Assembly (NCBI GenBank): GCA_030765065.1
Contig: CM060990.1
Span: 418,695,198 to 418,759,197, forward strand
Length of the DNA: 64,000 nt
Origin: Deroplatys truncata
Lineage: Eukaryota > Arthropoda > Insecta > Mantodea > Mantidae
Direction of reading: 5' to 3'
Positions 1-11,103 of the stretch are shown here, piece after piece; the first letter of the stretch is position 1; each line of letters begins with the position of its first letter. The position numbers and the translations under genes were made by a program. Below the pieces are notes generated by a model that did no database searches, was not told where the DNA came from, and was given only the letters and a program-made list of their open reading frames with translations.

Positions 1-1488
1 GAACAATGTCTAGTTACATCAAAAGAATAAAGGTAGGGTAAATTAGAATGTCAGTGGCGTTTGTTGCAAGATTCTAGTGCAAGCGGTTTACGAGAAATCT
101 TATTTTGAAACTTTTACGCACCGACACTTGTACAACCTGTGGTAGCACAAACTTAAGAAAAACAAAAGGCAATTACAATACTTCTGTGGACTCTTACAAG
201 TAAAGAGAACATAGCCCTTCAAAAGTTGTGTTCAAAATGACCACCGTAAGCTTCAATACACGCTTCCAGTCTGCTATGGAAAGACTGTGGCACACGTTCT
301 AGCACTTCAGCGGAAATTTCAGAGCAGGCAGTAATAATATGTCGTTTCATATCGTCTGGTGTAGTTGGTACATCCTTGTAGACAGTGTCTTTCAGCTTTC
401 CGCACAGAAGAAAGTTTAAAGGGGTCAGTTCTGGTGAACGGGCCGGCCAAGGTACAGGTCCTCTTCGTGCACTATGGGCTGGACATCCATCATGTTGGTA
501 CCACAGGTTCCTCCTAGCCTGCAAAGGAACGTCTTCTAGCATCTGTGGTAGATGGTCTGTCAGGAGGCTGCGGTACTTGTGCGAGTTCATTGTTCCTTCT
601 ATGAACAAAGGGCCTATGAGCTGATGGTTCACTATCCCACACCACAAGTTCAAACTCCATGGACGCTGACGTTCCACCTGAAGAAACCAACAGGGATTGT
701 CAACAGACCAATAGTGCATGTTTCTGCGGTTTACCTGGCCATGATTAGTAAATGTTGCCTCATCACTAAACAAGATACATGATGAATCTGGAGTATCATG
801 TCTTGATGCCCATGTACAAAAGTTAACACGATTCTCAAAATCGTTTCCATGCAGCTCTTGATGGAGAGAGATGTGATAGGGATGGAACCTATGTCGATGG
901 AGAATGCGTAGTACACTTGCCTGCCTTATGCCACTTCCACGTGCGATTGTGCGGGAACTAATTTGCGGATCTACTGCAACGGCAGCCAAAACATTAATTT
1001 CTGCCTCTTCCCCAGTCACTTGTTTGTTTCTGTTACGTTTTCTAGGTGTTACAGTACCACTTTCACGTCATTGGTTGAAGAGGCTGATAAATAATTGCCG
1101 AGATGGTTGACGTCTATTGGGATACGTTTCTGCATACACCGTACAGGAACGAACTGCATTCTTCCTATACGCTCCATACACCACGAGCATGTCGGCGTTT
1201 TCTGCATTGGTAAACCCCATCTTCCAGTCACGACTTACTGCTTGAACTGTCACAAACTAACTGACCAGAAAGTCGCAATGCAATCAATGAACAGAAAACA
1301 CAATGCAAACAAACATAACAACATCGTATCTAGCAACTAAGCAGGTTGAATGGGACAAACAATTGTCGGGGTGGAACTTTTCAAAACACGATTTCTCGTA
1401 AACCACTTGCACTAGAATCCTGCAACAAAGACCACTGTCATTCTAATTTACCCTACCTTTATTCTGTTGATGTAACTAGGCATTGTTC
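1..1488 (-). mobile_element. Mariner-like (IS630-Tc1-mariner) DNA transposon, near complete
   Basis: The first ~135 bases and bases ~1352-1488 are inverted copies of each other; both read inward as GAACAATG(T/C)CTAGTTACATC and then continue with few mismatches through a block that includes GTAAATTAGAATG. The left end sits at the window edge, so the outermost one or two bases and the left TA target copy are not visible. The only coding content is a broken transposase on the minus strand. Overall length near 1.49 kb fits this superfamily. It is a plain DNA transposon and looks dead, because the transposase frame is interrupted. Confidence 0.9.
219..1253 (-). pseudogene. Mariner-like transposase with DUF4817-type N-terminus, broken
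   Basis: Read on the minus strand, 1068-1253 encodes a DUF4817-like helix-turn-helix start (NAENADMLVVYGAYRKNAV, then a YPNRRQPSRQLF-like stretch). The body follows in another frame at 219-1019 (266 residues), so at least one frameshift separates them. The body has the superfamily's landmarks: LFSDEATF (first catalytic D), WYQHDGCPAH (second D) and WPARSPELTPLNF where the third acidic residue is expected. That residue is N here, and only about 24 residues separate it from the second D, against 34 or more in functional relatives, which implies an internal deletion. The C-terminus GGHFEHNF is typical. Such enzymes cut at the inverted ends and insert at TA. This copy is predicted inactive. Confidence 0.85.
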
Positions 1489-2006
1489 CATTTAAAAAAT
1501 TGTATGTTTGCTCAAAAAATACACTTTCTCAGCATTATTTAAATCTGTTTATAGGCTAAATGTACGAGCCCCTGACTACCAATCAATGCTGGAAAACTGC
1601 ACATCAGTTATGCTGGACTCACACACACGGACCCTCCAAACATGTATTTCCGCTGAAATCTCGGTAGCGAATTTTTGGGTGGAATGCAATACCTTCTCTA
1701 CCGACTACGTACACGGTCGAGAAAGTAAAAATGGTGTACTATTACTACTATGCGAACTGCAGATCTCCTGCTCTTGAGCCACACACTGCAAGCGACTCGA
1801 CCAAAGGTGCTTCAAAAGCATCAGTTTTCTAACAATGGAACTCGCCCTGCTATTCTATATATGTATTTCAAGTTTTTCCCCCGCCCCACAACGTATCTCA
1901 CTTTACGTTGGTGCTTTGCAGATTTCTTTGAAACAGTGGCCTATTGTTTTTGAATTCATCAGCATAGTATTAATGGAGAATACACACGGAACAGTGAATT
2001 GGTTTG
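1489..2006. other. Non-coding stretch with one stray minisatellite monomer
   Basis: No gene seen. About 1640-1745 carries a single diverged monomer of the ~120-bp minisatellite that is tandem at 5.4-6.4 kb and 13.1-13.8 kb (TTTTTGGGTGGAATGCAATA, then CTTCTCTACC...CGAGAAAGTAAAAATG). The short open frames around it are judged to be chance. Confidence 0.5.
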
Positions 2007-2262
2007 TTTTATTTACGGATGCTCTTTAACTACTATAGTTCTTAGCGTCCCATTCTAGATTAGGCGTTAAATACCGCAATTTTGCACAGAGGCCTATCAG
2101 GCTTGAGGTTCCTTTACGAGCCGTAAATCTACGACACGGGACCGCCGCGTTTACTTCCCTTCCGAAGGAAGTCATGCTAAGGATTTCTACCCCCGAAAAG
2201 CCATTGTCCTCCGCCGGGTTTGAACCCGCGAAGCATGCATCTGGTTATTGCGTGAATCGAGG
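2007..2262 (-). repeat. SINE family B copy (tRNA-headed)
   Basis: This matches, on the minus strand, the copies at 48264-48512 and 58454-58711. The shared 3' tail reads CGTCCATAAATAAAACTCAA in the 58-kb copy and appears here as its diverged complement. The middle holds the AGCATGGCTTCCTTCG-type block, and the tRNA-like end carries a B-box-like GGTTTGAACCC complement. The head resembles tRNA-Pro but is too diverged to be a working tRNA. Confidence comes from having three long copies in one window. Confidence 0.8.
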
Positions 2263-3794
2263 CGACAGTCAGGGGGCATGCTCGAAAATACTCGAGCCGC
2301 TCACCTATTCTATCCCCAATGTACTTTCTTCTCATCTCACATTTTTCTCCTATCGAAATGATTCATTGTTTTATAAAATTGCTGTATAAGGTGCATGCAT
2401 ACTTATATGCGGCGTACAATATTTTATTCAGATTTGAATGTTTTATAATGAATGTCACTTTCATGTGTGAGGGCGGTTACTTGTTTATTTTCCTTGTTTT
2501 TACGCAGTATATTAGCTTATAACATTCCTTTTAACATAATATATGAGCGCTGTTCAAATTTAGATACCTTCAGGTTACCCTAAGAAACAGCGTTATTTTG
2601 CCGTATCTGGTGACCCAAATTATACAGAATACCTTCTTTTAAGTGAAGATGTTTAAAAAGCGTACATTGAGGCGTACATCAAGTTATATGTATACATTTT
2701 GTTTAACGGCGCAAATTACAGCATTAACCAAAGTATGTCATTTTAGGCAACTTTCCACTTTCACATTAGCAGCGTCTATAATCGCCTAGGCGACAAATAT
2801 TTTCAATCATTTTACTCTCGAAGTATTGAAAATAGTTAAATTATACATTTTCACGTTCCGTTGTTTATTTATATATAAGGGCAGTTAACAATAAACCGTT
2901 GTGCATACTCCACTTTTTGTAAATACATAAAATGTAATTAACACAATTCGGCGAGTCAATGCAATAAATCCAGCAGATAACAGTAAGAAGCTGGAATCAG
3001 ATGAAAATTGAGGTTAGGTCTGCAGAGGTAGGAGGTAATTTCGGTAGTCACAAGGACGCACTTGAAATTCGAGCAAATGAACGGGTACTTCATTATGGAT
3101 GTTCAACCTTAACATGGTGCGAAAGCGAAAGAGAACGTGCGGTACTAACGGATTTATTTATTTTCCGGGAAACTGCAATCCTAGAAAGATCTCTGCGACA
3201 CAGAAGTGCTAATAACGTTCAAAAGTGTTAAAATATCCTACAGAAATCTTGCATATATGTAATAGTTATTTACGTTACAAGGTTTGAAAGTGAAGTTTTG
3301 CGCATCCATAACGCAACCGCCGCACGTAATTAAGCTGATCCCAAAACAGTCACTTTACAGGCGGGTAAAATTTTATCTTTTGAATATTGAGATTCCCCTT
3401 TGCAAGCATCTTACAAGCGGAACCCATTCTAAACCGCTAGTGAGCAAGGTACGTTTATTTGACTGGGGTTTTCGAGTGCGTTGAGAGCCACTCGCGAACC
3501 GCTCCCTCGATCTACCCAAAAGTTGATTTTTACACTACCAAAAGCAAATGTTCGGGTATAGTTGGTCATTCTAGTGACAGCATCCTATCATTTATGACCA
3601 TGGTGCTGTAACCGTAGGTGGGAGCAATTGCAGCTAACAGAAATATACATCACAAATATTATTTTGGGGGACTAAGCAAGTGGGTTACTTTTAAAACATG
3701 TTAAGGTAACGCATGCGTGAAATTTGGAAAATTCCCAATATGCAAGATATCTTGTTGAACTTTATGCCAGTTACTATACACGGCAGCAGCAATG
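2263..3794. other. Anonymous AT-rich DNA
   Basis: About 1.5 kb with no recognisable gene or element. A 76-codon open frame at 3001-3231 has no recognisable motif and no second line of support, so it is not called. Confidence 0.5.
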
Positions 3795-4040
3795 CCTACC
3801 TCCTTGGTGTAGGAATAGCGTGTCTGCCCTTATATTCAAGAGCTGCCCAGTTCGAATTCAGTTAGGGTGAGCTATCCGGATAAGGGTGTTTTTTACGGTT
3901 TTCCCTTTTCCTGAAAAGATGAAGGTCGAGTACCTCTAAGCTCTATGAACCCAGGGCTCATTTGAGCAACACTGCACCCATTTCATTCATCGTCCGATAT
4001 GACCTACCAGGTTAAAGGACGTTAAACAAATGAAAGAACG
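3795..4040 (+). repeat. SINE family C copy
   Basis: Shares with 10885-11103 an ordered set of blocks: a tRNA-like head (TTCAAGAGCTGCCCAGTTCGAA here), a GGTTTTCCCTTTTCCTGAAAAGATGAA-type segment, GGGCTCATTTGA, CATTTCATTCATCGTCCG, and the 3' tail AGGTTAAAGGACGTTAAA. The two copies are well diverged, so this is an old insertion. No target duplication was made out. Confidence 0.75.
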
Positions 4041-4846
4041 TCACTAATATTTTTGTCATGTTTTAAAATTCCAGCTTTCATGGTCATTTAAATATTAATT
4101 TTGTTCTAAGAAATGCTCGCACTATGAATTTTTAACAATATTCACATGAAAAATTCATATTTTACAGAAAATCAGTTTACAACATATCTATCGAATCACA
4201 TTTTATATTACCCCTTAATTATTGTAAAAAAATTACTTTTTGTACTCTCCCAATTCTTGATTTTTTAAAAGTTAATAATTTATTTCTCAAAATTGGAACA
4301 TTATTTAAGAAAATGCCAAATGGTCACTTTCTTTAATGTACTTTTGAGAGGAAGTACAAAATTTTTGATACTAATTAGTAAAAAACCTGCATCGTATAGA
4401 GCAATCCGAGTGTGTGGGAAAATGCTGAAAAAAAATTCTGAGAAAACACGGGCGTGCCTATAAATAAACATGCACCTATCCATTTATAGCTTCAGTTAAT
4501 TGTTAGTTTAAATGGGCCAAGAGGAAAAAAAAACTCTAAAGTTTAGAATTCATACTATTTTATTATGAAAAAAAATGTTTTACAATTATGGTCAAATTTT
4601 ACAGATGCGTTATCCTAAAAGATGGCGCGTGGCGGATAAAACGTGTACACTGAGATGCTCAGCAGAAGAATGCTCAAGCAAAACCAATAATTTTCTGATG
4701 TCAGAGTCACAGAGAAAAATGAGGAAATGGAAAGTAAATGAACAGAAAATAAATATTTTCGCAAATGCTAAAAAAGGGATAAATTTCCTTATACGTATAT
4801 AGGCGTAGTAGCCATATTGATGCAAAAGGATTTTAAGTCCTTACTA
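4041..4846. other. Anonymous AT-rich DNA
   Basis: No gene or element recognised. Two overlapping open frames on opposite strands at 4575-4825 lack any family signature. The segment ends at the TA that borders the large inverted structure. Confidence 0.45.
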
Positions 4847-4881
4847 CAGTGCGGTCGTTTTATGGCGAGGCCACGGATCGC
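4847..4881 (+). repeat. Left outer end of the giant inverted repeat (mariner-like terminal sequence)
   Basis: CAGTGCGGTCGTTTTATGGC followed by GAGGCCACGGATCGCAC, preceded by TA at 4845-4846. It mirrors the outer end of the mariner-like relic at 14348-14978. The left side keeps only these ~35 bases of that relic, so about 600 bases are missing here relative to the right side. Confidence 0.7.
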
Positions 4882-5439
4882 ACGTACAGACGGCTCCATA
4901 TGTTTTCCGTTGCACCGGGAGCAGGGCAAGCGGGGTGCTTATTGAGAGGTTATTCCAGGTAACTTAGCTCATACCCGCTCTACAAGGAAGATTAAGAAAT
5001 GTAACAGGCTAAACAATATATCATTCCAACACATTTCCCTAAGACTTGGCTGTAAGAATGTAATAACTGTGAAAAGAAAACAACAATAACATTACAACAC
5101 AGCGACATAAGCAGTATACAACTAATTTTTAGGAATTAGAGGCATCATATTATTGTATAACAAGCAAGTGTTCAAACAAAATGGTTTGGTTTTATATATA
5201 TTTACTGTTTTCTCTACCCATTATTAACTAACATATGTTCTTTATTTTCATAATGTCCTTATGAAGTATGATTTTTCCGTGCATCGTGACAACAATTTAG
5301 ACCAGAAATTATTTAAAGTTACAATCTAAGTTACAGTTTTCCCTACTTGGCTGCATGCAAGATGCCGTAATGACAACCAGCCGCTTATCTATTCCACAAC
5401 TCATATTTTTACTGTCTCTACTATTTACCTATAATAAGT

Positions 5440-6360
5440 AGGGAAAGTGTTGTATTCCACCCAAAAATTAGAAAACGTGATTCACTGGAAATACACTTTT
5501 TGAGACCCACTGAATCCAAAGAAAGCACTTTTACTTTTCCTACTACGCAATTACGGTAATCAGAGGAAGTACTGTATTCCACCCAAAAATTCAATGACAA
5601 TATTCACCGGAAACACACGTTTTGAGCCCCATTGAATTTATTTCCCTACTACGCACTTACAGTAAGTAGAGGAATTATTGTACTCCACCCAAAAATCTAA
5701 TAACGGGATTAATACTCGGAACGGAAACACTCATTTTCAGACTCCCTGAAACCAAACAAAGCGTTTTTACTTTCTCTACTACGTAGTTACAGTAAGTACA
5801 TCAAGTATTATATTCCACCCAAAAATGTAATAACGAGATTAATACTCGGAACGGAAATACTCGTTTTCAGACTACCTGAAACCAAACAAAGCGTTTTTAC
5901 TTTCTCTACCACGTATTTACAATAAGTAGATCAAGTATTATATTCCACCCAAAAAATTTAATGATATTAATACTGGGAACGGAAATACTCGTTTTCAGAC
6001 TCCCTAAAACCAAACAAAGGTTTTTACTTTCTCTATTACTAGTTACAGCAAGTAGAACAAGTATTGTGTTCCACCTAAAAATTGAATGAGATTCAACGGA
6101 TATACACGTTTTGAGACCCCCTGGATCCAAACAAAGCATTTTTACTTTCTCTACTGCGTAGTTACAGTAAGTAGAGAAAGTATTGCATTCCACCCAAAAT
6201 CTGAACAACTAGATTCAACGGAATTCACGTTTTGAAACCCTTGAATCCAAAGTAAGCATTTTTAATCTCTCTACTACGTAGCTACAGTAAGTAGAGAAAG
6301 TATTGTGTTCCATCTGAAAATGCAATGTCGTAATTTCACCAGAAATCACGTTTGTGACCC
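5440..6360 (+). repeat. Minisatellite, ~8 units of ~120 bp (left arm)
   Basis: The marker CCACCCAAAAAT-like string recurs at about 5457, 5578, 5684, 5815, 5944, 6070, 6189 and 6310, giving spacings of 106-131. Each unit also has a CTCTACTACGTAGTTACAGT-like core flanked by TCTCTACT and AGTAGAGA, a perfect 8-base dyad. The units in the middle share an extra AATACTCGGAACGGAAATAC block. Confidence 0.9.
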
Positions 6361-6394
6361 CAGAATCCAATGAATTTATTTTTAGACAATGGTC

Positions 6395-6397
<3 letters not shown>

Positions 6398-6443
<46 letters not shown>
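6398..6443 (+). repeat. (GT)n microsatellite
   Basis: An uninterrupted GT run of about 45 bases. The opposite arm has only a short ACACACACC at the equivalent place (~13041-13049), so the run expanded, or shrank on the other side, after the arms formed. Confidence 0.95.
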
Positions 6444-6445
<2 letters not shown>

Positions 6446-6952
6446 GTCCACGAATAGCATAACTCAAAAGCAAATGTTTGGTTAAAACTTCTTCCAAGAA
6501 TGCGAGACTGAGATTTTAAAGAAAATCCTCCACTCCAAATTACCCTTTACATTGGACATTTTTCGAATTGTTTTATTCTTTCAAAAATGACTAAGGATTT
6601 TGATTAAAATACATATATTTAAGCTATTTTCATGATAAATAGAACGTATATCTTTTATTTTCTAGGATAGTCTGTAAATTAGTCTTTCTTATCAATGACT
6701 TTTGATAATTAGTAAATCGTAAGAGAGAGAGACAAAATCTTACCGCACAACAACTGTACATCTTGTTAAAGTACAAAATTTATATCAAATAACATTTTTA
6801 TTTTATGTTAAATAACTTTTATATTTTACCTATTCTGAAAGTTTCTTTGTTATTAGTTTAAATTTTCAAATACTTTATAGTTCCCTCAGCTGCAAATAGC
6901 TATTATTTTTCTATCTTTCTTTCTTTCTTTCTCGTGTTCATACAAAGAGAAC

Positions 6953-7512
6953 AGCACTTCAAAGCTATCACGTCTGTGGCTCACATTCGGGAGGTCGTGG
7001 GTTGGATTCCTCTGGCCGACCTTCCTGACCCATAGGTTTCTTCGGGGGGTTTTCCCGGGTCGCCAGGCGAGCGCTGGGAAGGATTCTCACATCCCCGAAT
7101 TTCCGGACCTCCATTTCATCTCCATTCTAATTTCCCTTCATCTTTCATCCATTGGCCTGTTTCAGGGTTGGAAGTGTCGGCGATGGTGTTTCGGTGCAGT
7201 GTGGCAGGGGAAAAGAATGTTTTTTGTGACTTTCTCCGTCCCTCAGCTTTCGGCTGCCTGTCGGGAATATCCTTACTTCCTTGAGGAGCGTTGGATACCC
7301 TCTGTGCTGGGTGGAGTCCCCGGTCAGCCTGTCCGTCTGACGGGGAGTCTCTATCTGAAAACTTAGGGACCCTGCCATTACTGTGCCGTTTTTCCTGGTT
7401 CCGGACGCCGGGTGTCTTGTCTCGCCTCATCCTGCCTCCTAGAGACGCCCCTTTGTGGGGCGCAAGCACAACATCCACTATGTGGATCAGTGCCGAGTCC
7501 CCTCCGTAGCCA
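6953..7512 (+). repeat. SINE family A copy, left arm
   Basis: A tRNA-like head (GTCTGTGGCTCACATTCGGG, B-box-like GGGTTGGATTCC) is followed by a long body: TTTTCCCGGGTCGCCAGGCG, CCCCGAATTTCCGGACCTCC, GGCCTGTTTCAGGGTTGGAA, ending near GCCGAGTCCCCTCCGT. The same blocks occur in order at 8628-9192, 11914-12474 (minus) and 56871-57427 (minus). The 5' part of the tRNA-like head is degraded here. It is the arm partner of 11914-12474, so the insertion predates the inverted duplication. Confidence 0.85.
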
Positions 7513-8095
7513 ACCAATCCAAAGCTATGACGTAGCGATCAGCTTTGAAGGATTTGGCTATCGCTTTAGCTTAATATGTTCTGGTTATACCTACAACGAA
7601 TTGTGAAAATAAGTAATGAATGTTTATCGGTATTAACATGACATAGGTGCAAACTAAGCTTTGTAAGAAGAGTGAGTAGAGAAAATCATGCGAATGCAAC
7701 ACATATTTTAGGGCAAAACCTCCATATGCCTGCGTCTCTGTGAACAACATAAATCCAAAGCAAAAAGTCGGTTAACTACGAAACTTGATATTTAAGTTCA
7801 GCATCTTTCAAAGATGTGACAAGGATTTTCAAGAAAATTTCCCCATCCTGAACAACCCTTTACATGGAAAAATTTTCGAAATTTATTTTCTTATAATGGC
7901 TCTAATGATTTTGATTAAAATAATCACTGTTTAAAATATTTTCATGACAAACGAAATATATATTTTCAACTGACTGAGAAGAGTCTCTAAAGCCTTCTTC
8001 ATTCTGAATAACTTTTGTATAATTGGTAAACTCTAATAGATTGGATAAAGTTTTGATACACAATAAATGCAGACCCCGTTAAAGCACGCAGTTTG

Positions 8096-8123
8096 TTATA
8101 TATATATATATATATATATATAT
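8096..8123. repeat. (TA)n microsatellite
   Basis: About 28 bases of alternating T and A. The equivalent site of the right arm (~11320) has only ATATATG, so the length changed after the arms split. Confidence 0.9.
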
Positions 8124-8337
8124 CCAATAACAAAAGATATCTGGGATTTTGTTATTGGTTTGAATATTTTTTGTAACTGAGAAGTCGCTATTCGTTTTGT
8201 TTTTGTCGCGGTCACAAACAGCATGGTATTTCAAAGCATCTCGTAGTGACATGCTTTTTGAAAATGTGACTATCGCTTTATCTACATGTACCGCAACGAA
8301 ACGTGTAAATGTCAACTTTTTCTTTTGGTATTTAATT

Positions 8338-8396
8338 GAAGTCCTTTAACCGGGTAGGCCATTATGGACGGTGAATGAACGAAATGGATCATAATT
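8338..8396 (-). repeat. 3' end of SINE family C (left arm)
   Basis: GTCCTTTAACCGGGTAGGCC and the following ATTATGGACGGTGAATGAAC-like bases are the complement of the tail of the SINE at 10885-11103. The rest of that SINE and ~110 flanking bases are absent in this arm, which jumps straight to the sequence paired with 10716. Confidence 0.75.
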
Positions 8397-8627
8397 CTCG
8401 TGGTAATGCAAAGACCGTGGAGTTTCAAAGACACCACATAAAAATCTGACTATCGTTTGAGCTACTATATTCTTCTTATACTTCAACGAACTTTGTAATT
8501 GCTGTTTCATCTCAATTAACAAGAAGTATCTTTCACTTAAGCGTGTAGGACAAGGTTGGAAAGATAGAATCAGATTGAAAAATTCAATGTCATAGCCAAG
8601 ATTTGAACTACGATCTTCCAGTTTACG

Positions 8628-9192
8628 TCCAGGTGGCGCCGCGGTAACGCGTGCGACTCGCATTCGAGAGATCCCTAGTTCGCTTCCCGGCTACCGCCCA
8701 ATCTGACCCACGGTTTTTTCTTCGAGAGTTTTCCCGGGTGGTCAGGCGAATGCTGATATGATTTCTCTCAGCCCCCGAATATCGTTCCATTCCTCATTGC
8801 ATTCATCCTTAACCCCGTTAGGTCTGTTTCAAGATTGGAAGTGTCGGCGGTGGTATTCCGGTGCGGCGTGGTGCAGAAAAAGGATTCTCTCTGTGGAACC
8901 TTATCCGTCTCTCGGTCTTCGGCTGGTTGCCAGGGTATAAGGACCGCTTCTTGGGGGGGGGGGGCGTTGGACCCTCTGTTTGGGGTGGTGTCCCTGGTTT
9001 GCCTGCCCAACTGCCAGGGCGTCTCAATCTGGAAATTTTAGGAACTTTGTCATTGCTGTGCCGTCAATCCTGGTTCCGGCCGCTCGGTGTCTCTCACCTC
9101 GTCCCTCCCTCCCTCCCGGGAGCGCACCCTCGAGGGGCACAAGCACAATATCCGCATTCACTGGATCGGGGTCGAGTCCCCTCCGTTACACA
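8628..9192 (+). repeat. SINE family A copy spanning the inner edge of the left arm
   Basis: The head (GGTAACGCGTGCGACTCGCA, then CCTAGTTCGCTTCCCGG), the body (CCCGGGTGGTCAGGCGAATG, GGTCTGTTTCAAGATTGGAA) and the end (GGTCGAGTCCCCTCCGT) match the other family A copies. Its first ~150 bases have an inverted partner at 10316-10480. The remainder lies in the single-copy centre, so the inverted homology ends inside this SINE. Confidence 0.8.
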
Positions 9193-10315
9193 TTTCATTC
9201 TAGACCAGAGAAGAGAAGCATTTTAAGAATTCAGAACGTGAATCGCAATACAAAGCCTTTTTTGGTGGGGGGGCATCTTCAGATTTGTAACTTGAAAGCA
9301 ATTTAGTTTTCAGAATAGAGTGCTTTCAGATGAACCAATTGCAACAAAAGCACATCAACCTATCTGCATTAACACTTCGGGTCACTATTTTGAAAATTTA
9401 GCTTATACGTTATCCTAATCGAATTAAACAGCTATATAGAAACTGCATATTTTGCGCTAAAGGTTGTCTCCTCGTATCCATTAACATTTTGCATACAATA
9501 CCTAAACAGGCGTTTTTATTCTACGTCCACTATACGACTGGCACGGTTTTTCTTCTTTTCACTCATGAGTGTGCATATAAGGGGAATTATGTTTCAAATA
9601 AAACAATCTTTATTCGCTTTTCAGTAACAAAGCAAAATAAATCTCATTTTGAAGAAAATTTAATGTTATACTTATTTGTTTCCGAACTGCTTCAACAGTT
9701 TGACATTAATATTACTTTTGCTGCCATATTTTTAAAACATTACTTGAATATTATCAGAACTGAATGTGCCAACTGTATGGAACTACACACTTAGCGCTAA
9801 ACGTTGTGATCGATATCTATGACTATTAAAAAGCAAAACGAGCTTATATTCAAGGTAATAAATACCCTCGGAGTACGCGTAGAACGTTCTATTGGGGATA
9901 ATTATGAAACTATTATTATTAACATTATTATTTATTACTAGCAACAAAAGTTAAAAACAAGATATACATTATGCGATCCTTCTTTCTCAAGAAAATTACT
10001 GAATCTTAAACTTGTGTAGCGCCCGCATAAAGAGTGCAATATTTGATTTTTAAACAACATATTATGCAAAGAATATGTTAATTTGTTTCGCTGTATAGTG
10101 GGCTTCAAATGTTTTCCGATGGGCCAAGGGGTGTAGAGGAAGAGGGGGAAGAAATTTCTTCTCGACTAGTCATGCCTGGCTATAGCCAACAGCAAGTGCC
10201 GGATCGTCTCAAAGGTCACATTTACTTCCTTGTATGGTGGTATAATTCAGCGCCCTGAACTCTAAGAGAAAAGAAGACGAAACCAAATACTTTTCTCTTT
10301 ACTAGAGCTATCCAA
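9193..10315. other. Single-copy centre of the giant inverted repeat
   Basis: No inverted partner was seen in the other arm. An open frame at 9489-9794 (101 residues, hydrophobic start, no recognised family) is the longest here and may be chance. No RNA gene or transposon end was recognised. Confidence 0.5.
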
Positions 10316-10480
10316 GGGGCTGAGAGAAATCATATGAGCATTCGCCTGACCACCCGGGAAAACTCTCGAAAAAAAAAACCCGTTGGTCAGATTGGGCGGT
10401 AGCCGGGAAGCGAACTTGGGATCTCTCGAATGGGAGTCGCACGCGTTACCCTGGTGCCACCTGGACGTAAACTGGAAGAT
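10316..10480 (-). repeat. Partial SINE family A (head plus start of body)
   Basis: Complement of 8628-8778: GCATTCGCCTGACCACCCGG, GGTAGCCGGGAAGCGAAC and GCGTTACCCTGGTGCCACC. It stops at GGGGCTGAGAGAAATCAT, which defines the inner end of the right arm. Confidence 0.8.
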
Positions 10481-10884
10481 CCGTAGTTCAAATCTCGGCT
10501 AGGACATTGAATTTTTCAAACTGATTCTATCTTTCCAACCTTGTCCTACACACGGCTTGAGTGAAAGAGTCTTCTTGTTAATTGAAATGAACTGCCATTA
10601 CAAACTTCGTTGTAAGTATAAGAAGAATGCAGTAGCTCAAACGATAGTCAGATTTTTATGTGGTGTCTTTGAAATTCCACGCTCATAACATTACCACGAG
10701 AATTATGATTAGGTAGAATTATATATAAGTATAGATTAAATTATTATTTTAAATTTAACAAACTAATGTGTTGCATTCACATAACTTTCTCTTTTCACCA
10801 TTCTAAAAAATTCTCTTTTATAAATCTCATTTTTCTGTCTACTTCTTATAATCCAGATAAACTTGCAAATCACTTGCTCATCTG

Positions 10885-11103
10885 TGTGGTGTGGGGATCT
10901 GCCTCACATTCAAGAGGTCCCGAGTTAGAATCTCGGTTAAAGTGAAATACCTGGGTAAAGTTTTTCCAGGGTTTCCTCTTATCCTGAGAAGATGAATGTT
11001 AGATTCTAATTTCTAGGGACCTCGGGCTCATTTGAACATCATTTTAACCATTTCGTTCATTCATCGTCCGTAATGGCCTACCCGGTTAAAGGACTTTAAT
11101 TAA
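10885..11103 (+). repeat. SINE family C copy, right arm
   Basis: The tRNA-like head is GGTGTGGGGATCTGCCTCAC followed by CGAGTTAGAATCTCGG. The body has GGGTTTCCTCTTATCCTGAG and CCTCGGGCTCATTTGAACAT, and the tail CCCGGTTAAAGGACTTTAAT. Only the last ~55 bases have a partner in the left arm. The tail GTTAAAGGACxTTAAA is also close to that of the unrelated-bodied SINE at 35425-35940. Confidence 0.8.

Noticed and set aside
3001-3231. 76-codon open frame as a host gene
   Set aside because: No motif, no neighbouring exon and no length beyond chance expectation.
5440-6360. CRISPR-like array
   Set aside because: The units are whole ~120-bp tandem repeats without unique spacers, in a eukaryotic setting; it is a minisatellite.
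7116-7517. 133-codon open frame on the minus strand, and similar frames at 8.8-9.3 kb and 11.9-12.3 kb
   Set aside because: All lie within family A SINE copies and appear on both strands; they are GC-rich SINE sequence without codon signal.
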